Assembly (NCBI RefSeq): GCF_000219215.1
Contig: NC_015727.1
Location: 372,001-436,000 of the forward strand
DNA: 64,000 nt
From: Cupriavidus necator N-1
Lineage (GTDB): Bacteria > Pseudomonadota > Gammaproteobacteria > Burkholderiales > Burkholderiaceae
Direction of reading: 5' to 3'
In this document: piece by piece, positions 35,820 through 45,183 of the stretch
Layout of the letters: each line of letters opens with the position of its first letter
Position numbering within the stretch: the first letter of the stretch is position 1
Made by a program: the position numbers and the translations under genes
The notes under the pieces: model-generated
What the model was told of the DNA's origin: nothing
Databases searched by the model: none
The model's input: the letters and a program-made list of their open reading frames with translations, nothing else

Positions 35820-36072
35820 ATGCTTGACTTTGCCAGGCTGCAGGCTCTGCCCGATCTGCTTTCCCATCACGCGCAAGTGCGCCCGCTCGCGACGGCACTT
35901 GAGTTCGAGGGGCGCGTGACGTCGTATGCGGAGCTGGACGAGCGCTCCACGCGGCTCGCCGCACTAGTCCATCGAGATCGTCCAGGATCTTCCGCGCAAT
36001 CCGAACGGCAAGGTGCTGCGCCGGCTGTTGCGGGAGCCTTACTGGACCGGTTATGACAGGCGCGTCGATTGA
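35820..36072 (+). pseudogene. remnant of an AMP-dependent CoA ligase with a large internal deletion
   Basis: The first about 48 codons from ATG 35820 encode a CoA-ligase N-terminus (LPDLLSHHAQVRPLATALEFEG, ELDERSTRLAALV). From about 35971, in a different frame, the last 33 codons of a CoA ligase follow: IEIVQDLPRNPNGKVLRRLLRE ending at TGA 36072, with the catalytic lysine motif NGK. The 400 or more residues between them are missing. The junction lies near 35963-35972. The product of the first frame would be a short nonsense protein to 36056. It precedes the SDR/kinase/ACAD genes and may once have headed that operon. Confidence 0.8.
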
Positions 36073-36154
36073 CGCGATCCATTCCAGCCGGAGCGCAGCG
36101 CATCGTTTGCCGCAACCGGCCGGGATCCAGGAAGCAGGGAAACAAGAAATTGCA

Positions 36155-36895
36155 ATGATGGAAAATACTTTCAACCTGAGTGGAAAGAGCGCGCTGGTCG
36201 TCGGCGGCTCGAGCGGCATCGGGAACGGAATCGCTCGAGCCTATCTGGAACGCGGGGCCACCGTGCATGTATGGGGTACGCGTGCCTGCGCGGCAGACTA
36301 TGCCGGTGAAGCGGGATCAAACCTGGATGGATTGTGTTACGCGCAGGTAGATGTCTCGGACGCCGATGCGCTGACGCGCTTCGAGCCCTCATTCACGGAA
36401 CTGGATATCCTGGTGCTGGCGCAGGGAGCGGTGAAGTACCGCCGGCAAGAGTTCGAGATCGAATCGTTCCGGCATGTGGTCGATGTCAACCTGAACAGCG
36501 TGATGCATTGCAGCCTCAGGTTCTTCGAGATGCTGAAGCGCTCGACCGGTTCGATCATCATCATCAGTTCGATCGGCGCCTACAAGTCCGTCAAGGGGAA
36601 CCCCGCCTACGCCGCCTCCAAGGCCGGATTGCTGGGGCTGACGCGCACGCTGGGAGACGCCTGGGGGGCAGAGGGCGTGCGGGTGAATGCGATCGCTCCC
36701 GGCATGGTCGCGACGAAGATGACCGCCGTCACCACCGCACACCCCGACCGCCGTCAGGCCGCCCTGGACACGATATCAGTCGGCCGGTTCGGCACGCCTG
36801 AAGACATGGCTGGCGTGGCGCTGTTTCTCGCCTCTCCCCTTGCGTCCTACATCACCGGCCAGACGTTGATCGTCGACGGCGGTCGCAGCCTTTGA
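36155..36895 (+). CDS. short-chain dehydrogenase/reductase (SDR)
   Basis: A 246-aa classical SDR. Motifs are VGGSSGIGNGIA near residues 16-27, LAQGA in place of the usual NNAG, the serine in IIISSIGAY, the catalytic YAASK and the end GQTLIVDGGRSL. It begins just after the ligase remnant and leads directly into the kinase and acyl-CoA dehydrogenase genes. By analogy with 4-hydroxyacid pathways it could interconvert a keto and hydroxy acyl-CoA that the kinase next acts on; that is inference. Confidence 0.88.
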   Translation: MMENTFNLSGKSALVVGGSSGIGNGIARAYLERGATVHVWGTRACAADYAGEAGSNLDGLCYAQVDVSDADALTRFEPSFTELDILVLAQGAVKYRRQEFEIESFRHVVDVNLNSVMHCSLRFFEMLKRSTGSIIIISSIGAYKSVKGNPAYAASKAGLLGLTRTLGDAWGAEGVRVNAIAPGMVATKMTAVTTAHPDRRQAALDTISVGRFGTPEDMAGVALFLASPLASYITGQTLIVDGGRSL

Positions 36896-36948
36896 GTGAA
36901 CCGGCGCCGGCCGCTTCGCGTTGGCGTCCAACCAGGAGTGAACGTCAA

Positions 36949-38049
36949 GTGTCACAGATTCAGCTTGCACAACCATCCGCCGCAGCGGCAACCGAAGATG
37001 TCTCCGCGCCGGTGGATCTCGTCGCGCTCGCGCGCTGGATGGACGAGAACGGCCTGGAAAGCGGGCCGGTTCACGCCGTATCCCGGATTGGCGGCGGCAC
37101 ACAGAATATCCTGTTGCGCTTCCGGCGCGGAGCGCGCGAATTCATTTTTCGTCATCCGCCCGCGCATCCGCGCCCGGAGAGCAACAAGACCATGATCCGC
37201 GAGTCTCGCGTGCTTGCGGCGCTTGCCTCTACCGGCGTGCCGCATCCGCGCCTGATTGCCACGTGTACCGACGAAACTGTGCTTGGTGCGGTGTTCTATC
37301 TGATGGAGCCGGTCGCCGGTTTCAATGCGACGGTCGCCATGCCAGGGCAAGCAAAGGAATCGCCCGAGCTACGTCACGCCATGGGCTTCGCGCTGATCGA
37401 CGGCCTGGTCGCGCTGGCGAACGTGGACCACGAAGCGGTGGGACTGTCGGATTTCGGCCGGCTCGACGGCTTCCTGGAGCGCCAGGTCGGACGCTGGGCG
37501 GCGGAACTGGAGTCGTACCACCGCTATCCGGAATGGTCCGGACGGGGAGAGCTTGGCGATGTCCACGGCATCGGCGCATGGCTCGAGCAGAACCGGCCCG
37601 TCGGGATGAGGCCAGGCATCATGCATGGCGACTACCATATCGGCAATGTCCTTTACCACGCCGATGGCAGCCTGGCCGCGATCGTTGACTGGGAAATGGC
37701 GACGCTGGGCGATCCGCTGATGGATCTCGGCCGCCTGCTGTCCACCTGGCCGGATGGCGACGGGCCGCCGGTTCTTTCCATGCGGGTCGATCCATCAACC
37801 GGATTTCCGACGCGCGAGGCGCTGATTGCGCGATACGCAAAGAAATCGGCCAGGGATCTTTCGAACCTGCCGTGGTTCGAGATCCTTGCCTGTTACAAGC
37901 TCGGCATCCTGCTCGAAGGCACGTACGCGCGCGCGCAGGCAGGCAAGGCGGATCCGGCCACGGGCGCCCGGCTGCATGCAACCGCCATCGCGCTGCTCGA
38001 GCGCGCCCGACAACGAATCACCAGCAACCGAGAGAAGGTCCAACAATGA
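36949..38049 (+). CDS. APH-family phosphotransferase, ACAD10/11-type acyl-CoA kinase
   Basis: A 366-aa kinase-fold protein. The glycine-rich N-terminal loop is [13 protein letters not shown], the catalytic loop is MHGDYHIGN (H226, D228), and the metal-binding site is [16 protein letters not shown] prefer GTG 36949, which has AGGAG ten bases upstream; a TTG at 36892 overlapping the SDR stop is a possible earlier start. Its stop overlaps the next ATG (ATGA), joining it to an acyl-CoA dehydrogenase. In human ACAD10/11 and in the Pseudomonas levulinate pathway the same two activities convert 4-hydroxyacyl-CoA to an enoyl-CoA through a phosphate ester. Confidence 0.88.
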   Translation: MSQIQLAQPSAAAATEDVSAPVDLVALARWMDENGLESGPVHAVSRIGGGTQNILLRFRRGAREFIFRHPPAHPRPESNKTMIRESRVLAALASTGVPHPRLIATCTDETVLGAVFYLMEPVAGFNATVAMPGQAKESPELRHAMGFALIDGLVALANVDHEAVGLSDFGRLDGFLERQVGRWAAELESYHRYPEWSGRGELGDVHGIGAWLEQNRPVGMRPGIMHGDYHIGNVLYHADGSLAAIVDWEMATLGDPLMDLGRLLSTWPDGDGPPVLSMRVDPSTGFPTREALIARYAKKSARDLSNLPWFEILACYKLGILLEGTYARAQAGKADPATGARLHATAIALLERARQRITSNREKVQQ

Positions 38050-39281
38050 ATTTTGAATACTCAGACCGTCAGCGGCAGCTTGGCGAGCGGGTGCGCGGCT
38101 TCATGACAGAGCATGTCTACCCGGCCGTGCCGGCCTATTTTGCCGAGCTGCAGCAGCAGCGCTGGCAGCAGCCGGCTGTGCTGCAGACGCTGAAGCAGAC
38201 AGCGCGGGAAGCCGGGCTGTGGAACCTGTTCCTGCCGCCGTCGCCGGAGCATGATACCGATGAATTTCGTGGTGCCGGATACAGCAATCTCGAGTACGCA
38301 CTGGCAGCCGAGGAAATGGGGCGCCTGACCTGGGCCTCGGAGGTGTTCAACTGTTCCGCGCCCGATACCGGCAACATGGAAGTGCTGCACCGCTACGGCA
38401 CGCAAGCGCAGCAGGAACGCTGGCTGCGCCCGCTGATGCGCGGCGAGATCCGCTCGGCCTATGCGATGACCGAGCCGGATAGCGCATGCTCCGACGCCAC
38501 CAACGTGCAGACCCGGATCGAGCGGCAGGGCGACGAGTATGTGATCAACGGCAGGAAATGGTGGATTTCCGGCGTGGGCGACCCGCGCTGCAAGCTGCTC
38601 ATCGTCATGGGCAAGACCAATCCGGAGTCACCGCGGCACGCCCAGCAGTCGCAGATCCTGGTGCCGATCGACACTCCCGGCATCCACATCGGGCGAATGA
38701 TGACCAATTTCGGCTATGACGATGCGCCGCATGGTCATTTCGAGGTGACGTTCGACAATGTACGCGTGCCGGCGGAAAACCTGGTCCTCGGGGAAGGGCG
38801 TGGTTTCGAGATTTCGCAGGGGCGCCTCGGCCCGGGCCGTATCCATCACTGCATGCGGATCGTCGGTCTTGCGGAGGTGGCGCTGGAGAAGATGACGCGG
38901 CGGCTGCTGGAGCGGCGCACCTTCGGCAAGGTCATTGCAGATCATTCCATCTGGGAGCAGCGCGTGGCGCAGGCGCGCATTGACATTGAGATGACCCGCC
39001 TGCTGACGCTGAAGGCGGCCGACATGATGGACAAGGTCGGCAACAAGGTGGCACGCCTGGAAATCTCGATGATCAAGGTGGCTGCGCCTCGCACCGCGTT
39101 GCGCATCATCGACCATGCGATCCAGTCGTTCGGCGCGGGCGGGCTGGACAGCGATGCCGGTACCGCGGCCCTGTTCGCCCGGGTAAGAGCCTTGCGCATC
39201 GCCGATGGTCCGGACGAGGTACACGCACGCACCATTGCCAAGCTCGAATACGCGAAGTACGCGGCGAAGGCCGCCGCCTGA
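38046..39281 (+). CDS. acyl-CoA dehydrogenase, ACAD10/11-like
   Basis: A 411-aa flavoprotein of the acyl-CoA dehydrogenase family. It has [16 protein letters not shown] and [12 protein letters not shown] for FAD and substrate binding and AERRTFGK-like [14 protein letters not shown] late in the chain; the C-terminus has [11 protein letters not shown]. These are the features of the branch paired with APH kinases. The start ATG overlaps the kinase stop by four bases, so the two are translated together. It would act on the phosphorylated hydroxyacyl-CoA or desaturate the acyl-CoA, giving electrons to EtfAB. Confidence 0.9.
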   Translation: MNFEYSDRQRQLGERVRGFMTEHVYPAVPAYFAELQQQRWQQPAVLQTLKQTAREAGLWNLFLPPSPEHDTDEFRGAGYSNLEYALAAEEMGRLTWASEVFNCSAPDTGNMEVLHRYGTQAQQERWLRPLMRGEIRSAYAMTEPDSACSDATNVQTRIERQGDEYVINGRKWWISGVGDPRCKLLIVMGKTNPESPRHAQQSQILVPIDTPGIHIGRMMTNFGYDDAPHGHFEVTFDNVRVPAENLVLGEGRGFEISQGRLGPGRIHHCMRIVGLAEVALEKMTRRLLERRTFGKVIADHSIWEQRVAQARIDIEMTRLLTLKAADMMDKVGNKVARLEISMIKVAAPRTALRIIDHAIQSFGAGGLDSDAGTAALFARVRALRIADGPDEVHARTIAKLEYAKYAAKAAA

Positions 39282-39440
39282 CGCCATGGCTTGTCCCACT
39301 TCGACAAGGCCGGCAGCCGCTATCGGGACAGGGGGGACAGGGCACTGGTAGCAGCCGGCAATTCAGCCTGCCAGCTCAGGCAAGTCTGAGCTGGCCAGAT
39401 GGGTAATGTCATCGGGCAGCCAAATACAAAGAGAGATCAC

Positions 39441-40733
39441 GTGGGCCAGCGTACCATCTTCACGTCCGCCACCTTGTATGACGGGCGCAATTCGAAACAG
39501 ACCGGAATGACGGTTGTGGTCGAGGGTGGCAGGATTTCCGCCATCCACCGCGAGCGCGCCGACCCTGGCGGCGGACGACACATCGACCTCGCGGGCAGGA
39601 CGATCATGCCCGGCATGACCGTCGGTCACTGGCATGGCGAGTTCGTGAATATCGGGCCACCGCTGTTTGCTTCCGGACGGGCCGGGACCTTCGTCGGGAC
39701 CGAGCAGCCGCCGGCGATTCTCGCGTTGCAGGCGGCATCGGCGCTGCGCAGCGCACTGATGTCGGGGGTGCTGCGCGTCATTTCCGCGGCATGTTCCAAC
39801 AACCTCGATGGCCAGATGAAAATGGCACTGGAATCGGGACTGATCGAGGGGGCAGATATCGTACCGTGCAGCCGCCATATCCTGGGAACGGCGGACCAGG
39901 AGGACCGCGGGCAGTGGTGGCGGTCGCCGGCGCCGGTCTGTGATGGGCTGCGCCGCATTGGCGGCAATGTGTTCGCCGATGGCGTCGATGCCATGGTGCG
40001 GGCGGTGCGCCAGGAGATCCTGTTTGGCGCCGAGATTGTCAAAACCTACATCGACGGCGGCCACGGTCTGGACTGGACGCCTGGTTATCGATCCATTTCC
40101 CTGTCCGAACTGCGCGCACTGGTCGACGCCGCGCACGAGCGCGACAAGCGCGTGCGGGTGCACGTGACCAACAAGGCATCGATCCTGAAATGCATCGAAG
40201 CCGGCGTCGACATTCTCGATCATTGCGATTACCTGGACGAGCAATGCATCGAGGCGATGGCCGGGCACGGCACCTACTTCATCCCCAGCCCGGTGTTCGG
40301 CAAGCTCGCGAGCAGTGCCGCCCGGGGGGAGCGCCTTGACCCGGCCAATCCGGTCGACCGCACCTGGCTGAATCTGCTCGAGATGGTGCCGAAAGCGAAC
40401 GCGGCCGGGGTGCGTATCGTCCCCGGCGACGACTTCGGCGCCCAGGGCATGCTGCATGCACCGGGCGTGTATGGACGCGAGCTCGAAATCTATGTCAAGG
40501 ATTTCGGCATCCCGGCCGATGATGTGATTCGCTGGGCGACGGCCAATGGCGCGCAGATGGCGCTCGCCGACCACGAGAGCGGCACGCTCGAGACCGGCAA
40601 GGCGGCCGATCTCATCGTCCTTGACGGGGACCCGGGAGAGGACATCGGGATCCTGTGCGATCCGGCGCGCTATCTCAAGCTGATCCTGCAGCGCGGGCGG
40701 ATCGTGAAAGACGAACTGGGCTCGGCCCACTGA
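39441..40733 (+). CDS. amidohydrolase-1 family protein, paralogue of 27120-28400
   Basis: A 430-aa metal-dependent amidohydrolase. It shares with the first copy the opening QRTIFTSATLYDG, the metal motif GHWHGEF, DILDHCDYLDE and VPGDDFGAQGM. I chose GTG 39441, where homology to the paralogue begins, with AGAGAG just upstream; ATG 39399 would add 14 unrelated residues. It follows the acyl-CoA dehydrogenase by about 160 bp and precedes the indolepyruvate oxidoreductase. Function as a lactonase, amidase or decarboxylase is possible. Confidence 0.86.
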   Translation: MGQRTIFTSATLYDGRNSKQTGMTVVVEGGRISAIHRERADPGGGRHIDLAGRTIMPGMTVGHWHGEFVNIGPPLFASGRAGTFVGTEQPPAILALQAASALRSALMSGVLRVISAACSNNLDGQMKMALESGLIEGADIVPCSRHILGTADQEDRGQWWRSPAPVCDGLRRIGGNVFADGVDAMVRAVRQEILFGAEIVKTYIDGGHGLDWTPGYRSISLSELRALVDAAHERDKRVRVHVTNKASILKCIEAGVDILDHCDYLDEQCIEAMAGHGTYFIPSPVFGKLASSAARGERLDPANPVDRTWLNLLEMVPKANAAGVRIVPGDDFGAQGMLHAPGVYGRELEIYVKDFGIPADDVIRWATANGAQMALADHESGTLETGKAADLIVLDGDPGEDIGILCDPARYLKLILQRGRIVKDELGSAH

Positions 40734-40821
40734 TCATGGCCTGGCTTCGCCCGCAAGCGCGGCTCCGGGGCTGCGCGGCAATGGATGGCGCGGGTACGCG
40801 ACCTGCCAAGGAGACTCGCCA

Positions 40822-43800
40822 ATGCGCGACGTAACGGTTGAAGACAAGTATCTGCTGGAAGCCGGAATGGCCATGATGACCGGAATCCAGGCATTGGTGC
40901 GGCTGCCCATGCTGCAGCGTGGACTCGATCGCAAGCGTGGACTCAATACCGCCGGCTTCATCTCGGGTTATCGCGGATCGCCGCTTGGCGCCTACGACCT
41001 GGAATTGTGGAAGGCGAAGGCACACCTGGAACGCGAGGACATCCTGTTTCAGCCCGGGGTCAACGAGGACCTGGCTGCAACCGCCGTGTGGGGCACGCAG
41101 ACGCTTGGGCCGCTGCACAGGCCGACGAAGGACGGCATATTCGCTATCTGGTACGGGAAGGGACCGGGCGTGGACCGGTCGGGCGACCCGTTGCGGCATG
41201 GCAATATCGCCGGAACCCATCCCAATGGCGGCGTGCTGGTGGTCGCGGGGGATGACCATGCCGGGAAATCGTCGAGCATCGCCCATCAAAGCGAAAGCGT
41301 GCTCATGCATGCGGGAATCCCGGTGCTGGCGCCGTCCAATGTGCAGGATATCCTCGATTTCGGCCTGCTGGGATTCGCGCTGTCGCGTTACACCGGTCTT
41401 TATGCCGGACTGAAAGTCTGCAACGAGGTCATCGAACAAACGATGACGGTGGCGATCCCCGCGCACGCGGGAGCATGGGCATTGCCGGAACGCGGCAGCG
41501 CGCCGCCCACGGGCTTTCACAATTATCCCAGCGACCGCGACCGGATCCAGTCGGAGATCGTGGTCAAGCGCTACCGCCTGCCGTTGGTCGAACGGTTCTT
41601 GCGAGCCAATTATGTCAACCGGGTCCTGGTGGAGGCGACGCAACGCCGGCTTGGCATCGTTACCGCGGGCAAGGCGGTACAGGACGTGCGACAGGCGCTC
41701 GGTCTTCTGGGCCTGAGCGATGCGCACGCCACCCGGCTCGGCATCTCGGTCTACCAGCTGGGTTGCGTGTATCCGCTCGAGCCGCAAGGGATGGCGGATT
41801 TCGCGCGGGGACAGCAGGAATTGCTGTTCATCGAAGAAAAGAACCCGATCGTGGAGCACCAGGCAAAGGTGGCCTTGTATGGCCAGCCCGGCATGCCGCG
41901 CATCGTCGGCAAGACCGATGAAGACGGCATCGCAATGATTGCGTGCGACACGCAGCTGGAGCCGCTGAAGCTGGCCATCGTGATCGGTGAGCGCCTGCGG
42001 CGGCTTGGCATCGAGGACGCGGAGGTTGCGGCGCGTGTACAGCGGCTGATCGGGCAGGCGGAACTCGCAGCCGCTCTGAATCCGCCCACCGACGTGGTTC
42101 GCGCACCCTATTTCTGTTCCGGTTGTCCGCACAATACCGGAACCCGCTTCCCGGAAGGCAGCGTTGCCGCCGGCGGCATCGGTTGCCATGCGATGGCCAT
42201 GTACAGTGGTCCGGAGATGCTGACCACCAGCCACATGGGCGGGGAGGGTGCGCATTGGTACAGCGTTGCCCATTTCTCCGGGGTGCCGCACATATTCCAG
42301 AACATGGGCGATGGCACCTATTACCATTCCGGGCTGCTGGCGATTCGCGGAGCGATTGCCGCCAACGTCAACATGACGTTCAAGATCTTGTTCAACGACG
42401 CGGTGGCAATGACGGGCGGCCAGCCGGTGGATGGGCCGCTCACGCCAGGAGATATCACGAGGCAGGTCCTGGCCGAAGGGGTGAAGCGCTGTGTGCTGGT
42501 GACCGACCGGCCCGATCTTTACGGTCCTCGCAGTGGCCTGGCTGACGGCGTCGCCGTCCACCACCGCGATCACTACGACACCGTTCAAAGGCAACTGCGC
42601 GAGATCAAGGGCGTCACGGTCGTCATCTACGAGCAGACCTGTGCCGCCGAGAAACGGCGTCGCCGCAAGCGCGACAAGTTTTCCGATCCGCCCAGGCGCA
42701 TGTTCATCCATGCCGAGGTATGCGAAGGCTGCGGCGACTGTTCGACACAGTCCAATTGCGTGAGCGTGTGGCCGAAGGAAACGGAGCTCGGGCGCAAACG
42801 GGAAATCGACCAGTCGAACTGCAACAAGGATTACAGCTGCGTCAAGGGGTTCTGCCCGAGCTTTGTGACGGTGCTTGGGGCCGAGCCGCGCAAGCCGGAA
42901 ACCGCGGACCTCGCGGGCCTGTCCCTGACTGGCTTGCCTGCTCCGGCGGTCGCTCCGATCGGGGAAGCGGGATTCAATCTCATGATTTCCGGCATTGGCG
43001 GCACCGGCGTGGTCACCATCGGCGCATTGCTCGGGATGGCGGCCCACCTTGAGCGCAAGGCCTGTTCCATCTTCGATATGACTGGCCTGAGCGTCAAGAA
43101 CGGCGCGGTGTTCAGCCATGTCCGCATCGCCGCGAACCAGGGCCAGTTGAGAGCGGCCAGGCTGGGTGCGGCCGAGGCCGACCTTGCATTGGCCTTCGAC
43201 GCGGTTGCCGCGCTGTCCAGGGAGCCGGCTGCGACTTATGATGCCACGCGCACGCGCACCGTGGCCAACGCGAGGATCGTTCCGGTTGCCGCATTCCAGC
43301 GTAATCCCGATCTGACCATCGACCAGCGTCAGATCGTCCGGAAGCTGGAAAAGCAATGCGCGGAACTGGAGGTCGTCGATGCCACCGGGCTGGGGTTGGC
43401 GTTGCTCGGCGATGCCATCGCCGCCAACCTGTTCTTGCTCGGCCATGCATGCCAGCGTGGCCTGCTTCCCGTGACTCCGGAAGCGGTGGAAAGGGCGGTG
43501 GAAATCAATGGCGTGGCGATTGCCTTCAACAAGAAGGCCTTCGCCCTCGGACGCTACTACGCGATCGATCCGGCAGCGCTGGAGGCAGCGGCCGGTGCGC
43601 GGCAGAAGATCAACTTCAAGTCCCTGAGCGAACTGCCCGACATCGTGGCGCACCGCAGCCACATGTTGACCGCTTACCAGAACGCCGCTTATGCGGAGCG
43701 CTATCGGCGCCTGGTGCAGCGTGTCGTCACCGCAGAGGAACGCGTGATGCCCGGCAAGACCGCCCTGGCAGTCGCGGTTGCGCGTAATTTCGCCAGGCTG

Positions 43801-44307
43801 ATGGCTTATAAGGATGAATATGAAGTCGCCCGCCTGTATTCGGACCCGGCGTTCAAGCGGCAACTCAGGGACGCATTCGAGGATGGCGCAACGATCCGCT
43901 ACAACCTGGCGCCGCCGCTGTTGGCCAGGCGCGATCCCGGGTCCGGCCATCTGATCAAGCGCGAATTCGGCCCGTGGCTGGCAAAGCTCTTTCCGCTGCT
44001 CGCGAACCTGAAGGGATTGCGCGGTACGCCGCTGGATCTGTTCGGCTATACGGCGGAACGCCGCATGGAGCGGAGCTTGATTGACCATTATGAGATGCAG
44101 ATGACAATGGTCGCGGACTGCCTGACGCCTTCCAGTCATGCGGTGGCCATCGAACTGGCCGGTATTGCAGGGCAGATCCGGGGCTTCGGGCATGTGAAGG
44201 AAGCTAACGTGGTCAAGGCGCGCGCGCTCGAGCGTCGCACTCTGGAGCGCTTTCATGCGGCCTGTGCGTCCGCTTGCGTGGAGCCAAGGACCGCGGTCCA
44301 GGCGTAG
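40822..44307 (+). CDS. fused indolepyruvate:ferredoxin oxidoreductase (2-oxoacid oxidoreductase)
   Basis: A 1161-aa single-chain enzyme that oxidatively decarboxylates a 2-oxoacid to an acyl-CoA using thiamine diphosphate. The N-terminal pyrimidine domain shows GYRGSPLGAYD. The TPP-binding part has YFCSGCPHNTGTRFPEG, GDGTYYHSGLLAIR and FNDAVAMTGGQP. A cysteine cluster follows (CEGCGDCSTQSNC, C634-C646, then CNKDYSCVKGFCPSF), likely carrying a 4Fe-4S cluster. The C-terminal gamma-type domain begins ISGIGGTGVVTIGALLG. Fusions like this occur in aerobic proteobacteria for arylpyruvates or branched oxoacids. No ferredoxin gene is nearby. A near copy is at 56151. Confidence 0.92.
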   Translation: MRDVTVEDKYLLEAGMAMMTGIQALVRLPMLQRGLDRKRGLNTAGFISGYRGSPLGAYDLELWKAKAHLEREDILFQPGVNEDLAATAVWGTQTLGPLHRPTKDGIFAIWYGKGPGVDRSGDPLRHGNIAGTHPNGGVLVVAGDDHAGKSSSIAHQSESVLMHAGIPVLAPSNVQDILDFGLLGFALSRYTGLYAGLKVCNEVIEQTMTVAIPAHAGAWALPERGSAPPTGFHNYPSDRDRIQSEIVVKRYRLPLVERFLRANYVNRVLVEATQRRLGIVTAGKAVQDVRQALGLLGLSDAHATRLGISVYQLGCVYPLEPQGMADFARGQQELLFIEEKNPIVEHQAKVALYGQPGMPRIVGKTDEDGIAMIACDTQLEPLKLAIVIGERLRRLGIEDAEVAARVQRLIGQAELAAALNPPTDVVRAPYFCSGCPHNTGTRFPEGSVAAGGIGCHAMAMYSGPEMLTTSHMGGEGAHWYSVAHFSGVPHIFQNMGDGTYYHSGLLAIRGAIAANVNMTFKILFNDAVAMTGGQPVDGPLTPGDITRQVLAEGVKRCVLVTDRPDLYGPRSGLADGVAVHHRDHYDTVQRQLREIKGVTVVIYEQTCAAEKRRRRKRDKFSDPPRRMFIHAEVCEGCGDCSTQSNCVSVWPKETELGRKREIDQSNCNKDYSCVKGFCPSFVTVLGAEPRKPETADLAGLSLTGLPAPAVAPIGEAGFNLMISGIGGTGVVTIGALLGMAAHLERKACSIFDMTGLSVKNGAVFSHVRIAANQGQLRAARLGAAEADLALAFDAVAALSREPAATYDATRTRTVANARIVPVAAFQRNPDLTIDQRQIVRKLEKQCAELEVVDATGLGLALLGDAIAANLFLLGHACQRGLLPVTPEAVERAVEINGVAIAFNKKAFALGRYYAIDPAALEAAAGARQKINFKSLSELPDIVAHRSHMLTAYQNAAYAERYRRLVQRVVTAEERVMPGKTALAVAVARNFARLMAYKDEYEVARLYSDPAFKRQLRDAFEDGATIRYNLAPPLLARRDPGSGHLIKREFGPWLAKLFPLLANLKGLRGTPLDLFGYTAERRMERSLIDHYEMQMTMVADCLTPSSHAVAIELAGIAGQIRGFGHVKEANVVKARALERRTLERFHAACASACVEPRTAVQA

Positions 44308-44308
44308 G

Positions 44309-44348
44309 GCCGCCGCGCCTGCCGCTTCACAAGGACAGGCGCGGTGGC
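44309..44348. terminator. bidirectional hairpin between convergent genes
   Basis: A 13-bp stem (44309-44321 with 44336-44348, one G-T wobble) encloses a 14-base loop just after the oxidoreductase stop and 13 bp from the leftward SnoaL-like stop. It could terminate both transcripts, although T-runs are absent. Confidence 0.5.
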
Positions 44349-44361
44349 GCAATCGCCGTGA

Positions 44362-44793
44362 TCAGGCGCCGGCTTGCTTTTCCGGCCGCGGCTTGCCGTA
44401 GTTCTGCTTCAATGCCTCCAGCGGATTGTAGAACTCCTTCCAGTGGGTGACCTTGCCATCCTTGCAGGCCATGATGAAGATGTAATGATTGCCGTAGGGC
44501 GGCCGACCGCTCCTGTAAGTGCCATGGGAGCGGCCTTCGATGATGATCTTGTCCCCGCAGTCGAGCACTTCCTGCGGGTCGATGCGGAAGGTCTCAAATA
44601 CCTTTTCGACACTGAATTCCCTGATCATTTCGTCAACCCCATAGTGGGTTTGAGCGCCGTTCGGGTGAAACGGGAAATCAAGGACGATGTCGGGGGCGCA
44701 GCAGGTGCGGAACCCTTCCAGGTTGCGCTCGCTGGCGCAGGCCAGAGCGCGCAGTGCCAGTCGCGCATTGGGGGAGAGGTCGTCAGGAACCAT
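44362..44793 (-). CDS. SnoaL/NTF2-like protein, paralogue of 30867-31310
   Basis: A 143-aa small barrel protein. Shared features with the first copy include the helix ALRALACASERNLEGF, DIVLDFPFHPNG, GNHYIFIMACKDGKVTHW and KEFYNP. The start ATG 44793 has AAGGA upstream; the longer frame to 44988 is not supported by homology. It faces the oxidoreductase gene head-on, and its promoter region adjoins that of the flavoprotein at 45184. A cyclase or isomerase role is plausible but unproven. Confidence 0.82.
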   Translation of the reverse strand: MVPDDLSPNARLALRALACASERNLEGFRTCCAPDIVLDFPFHPNGAQTHYGVDEMIREFSVEKVFETFRIDPQEVLDCGDKIIIEGRSHGTYRSGRPPYGNHYIFIMACKDGKVTHWKEFYNPLEALKQNYGKPRPEKQAGA

Positions 44794-45183
44794 TGCCTGT
44801 CCTTTCAGGAAATGCGTTGTGGTGAGCGGCCGGGATTGCCAGGCCGCCGGCTTGATCGGTCCTCCGCGTTGTCGCGCGCAGGACCATCGGGATGACGCGA
44901 AGCGTCCCGGCAGTACGTTAGCCATGGCGATCTTGTGACGCCAGTCGGATGTATTCGATATCCACTGCAGGAAAGCCTGATTGCGCAAGCGTGATCAATC
45001 GCGTTGGCGGCTGCCGCCTTCGCTCGGCTATCCTCTTTATGACGATTTGTGCTGGCTTTTGCGTGGATTGCGATACGGGTTGCGGTACGGGTCTTTGCAT
45101 TGCCTCGCCATCCATCGCACGGCAGCGCTGAAACGCTTGCGGGCAGCAGCCTGGCACCAATAACTATGACATAGGGCCAATCG

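Noticed and set aside
40675..44352. A 1225-codon open frame antisense to the first indolepyruvate oxidoreductase
   Set aside because: Its product shows no family feature, while the plus strand carries clear motifs throughout. Long antisense frames are common opposite GC-rich genes.
45150..45183. A TGGCAC element resembling half of a sigma-54 promoter before the flavoprotein
   Set aside because: The matching -12 TTGCA element is absent at the required spacing.
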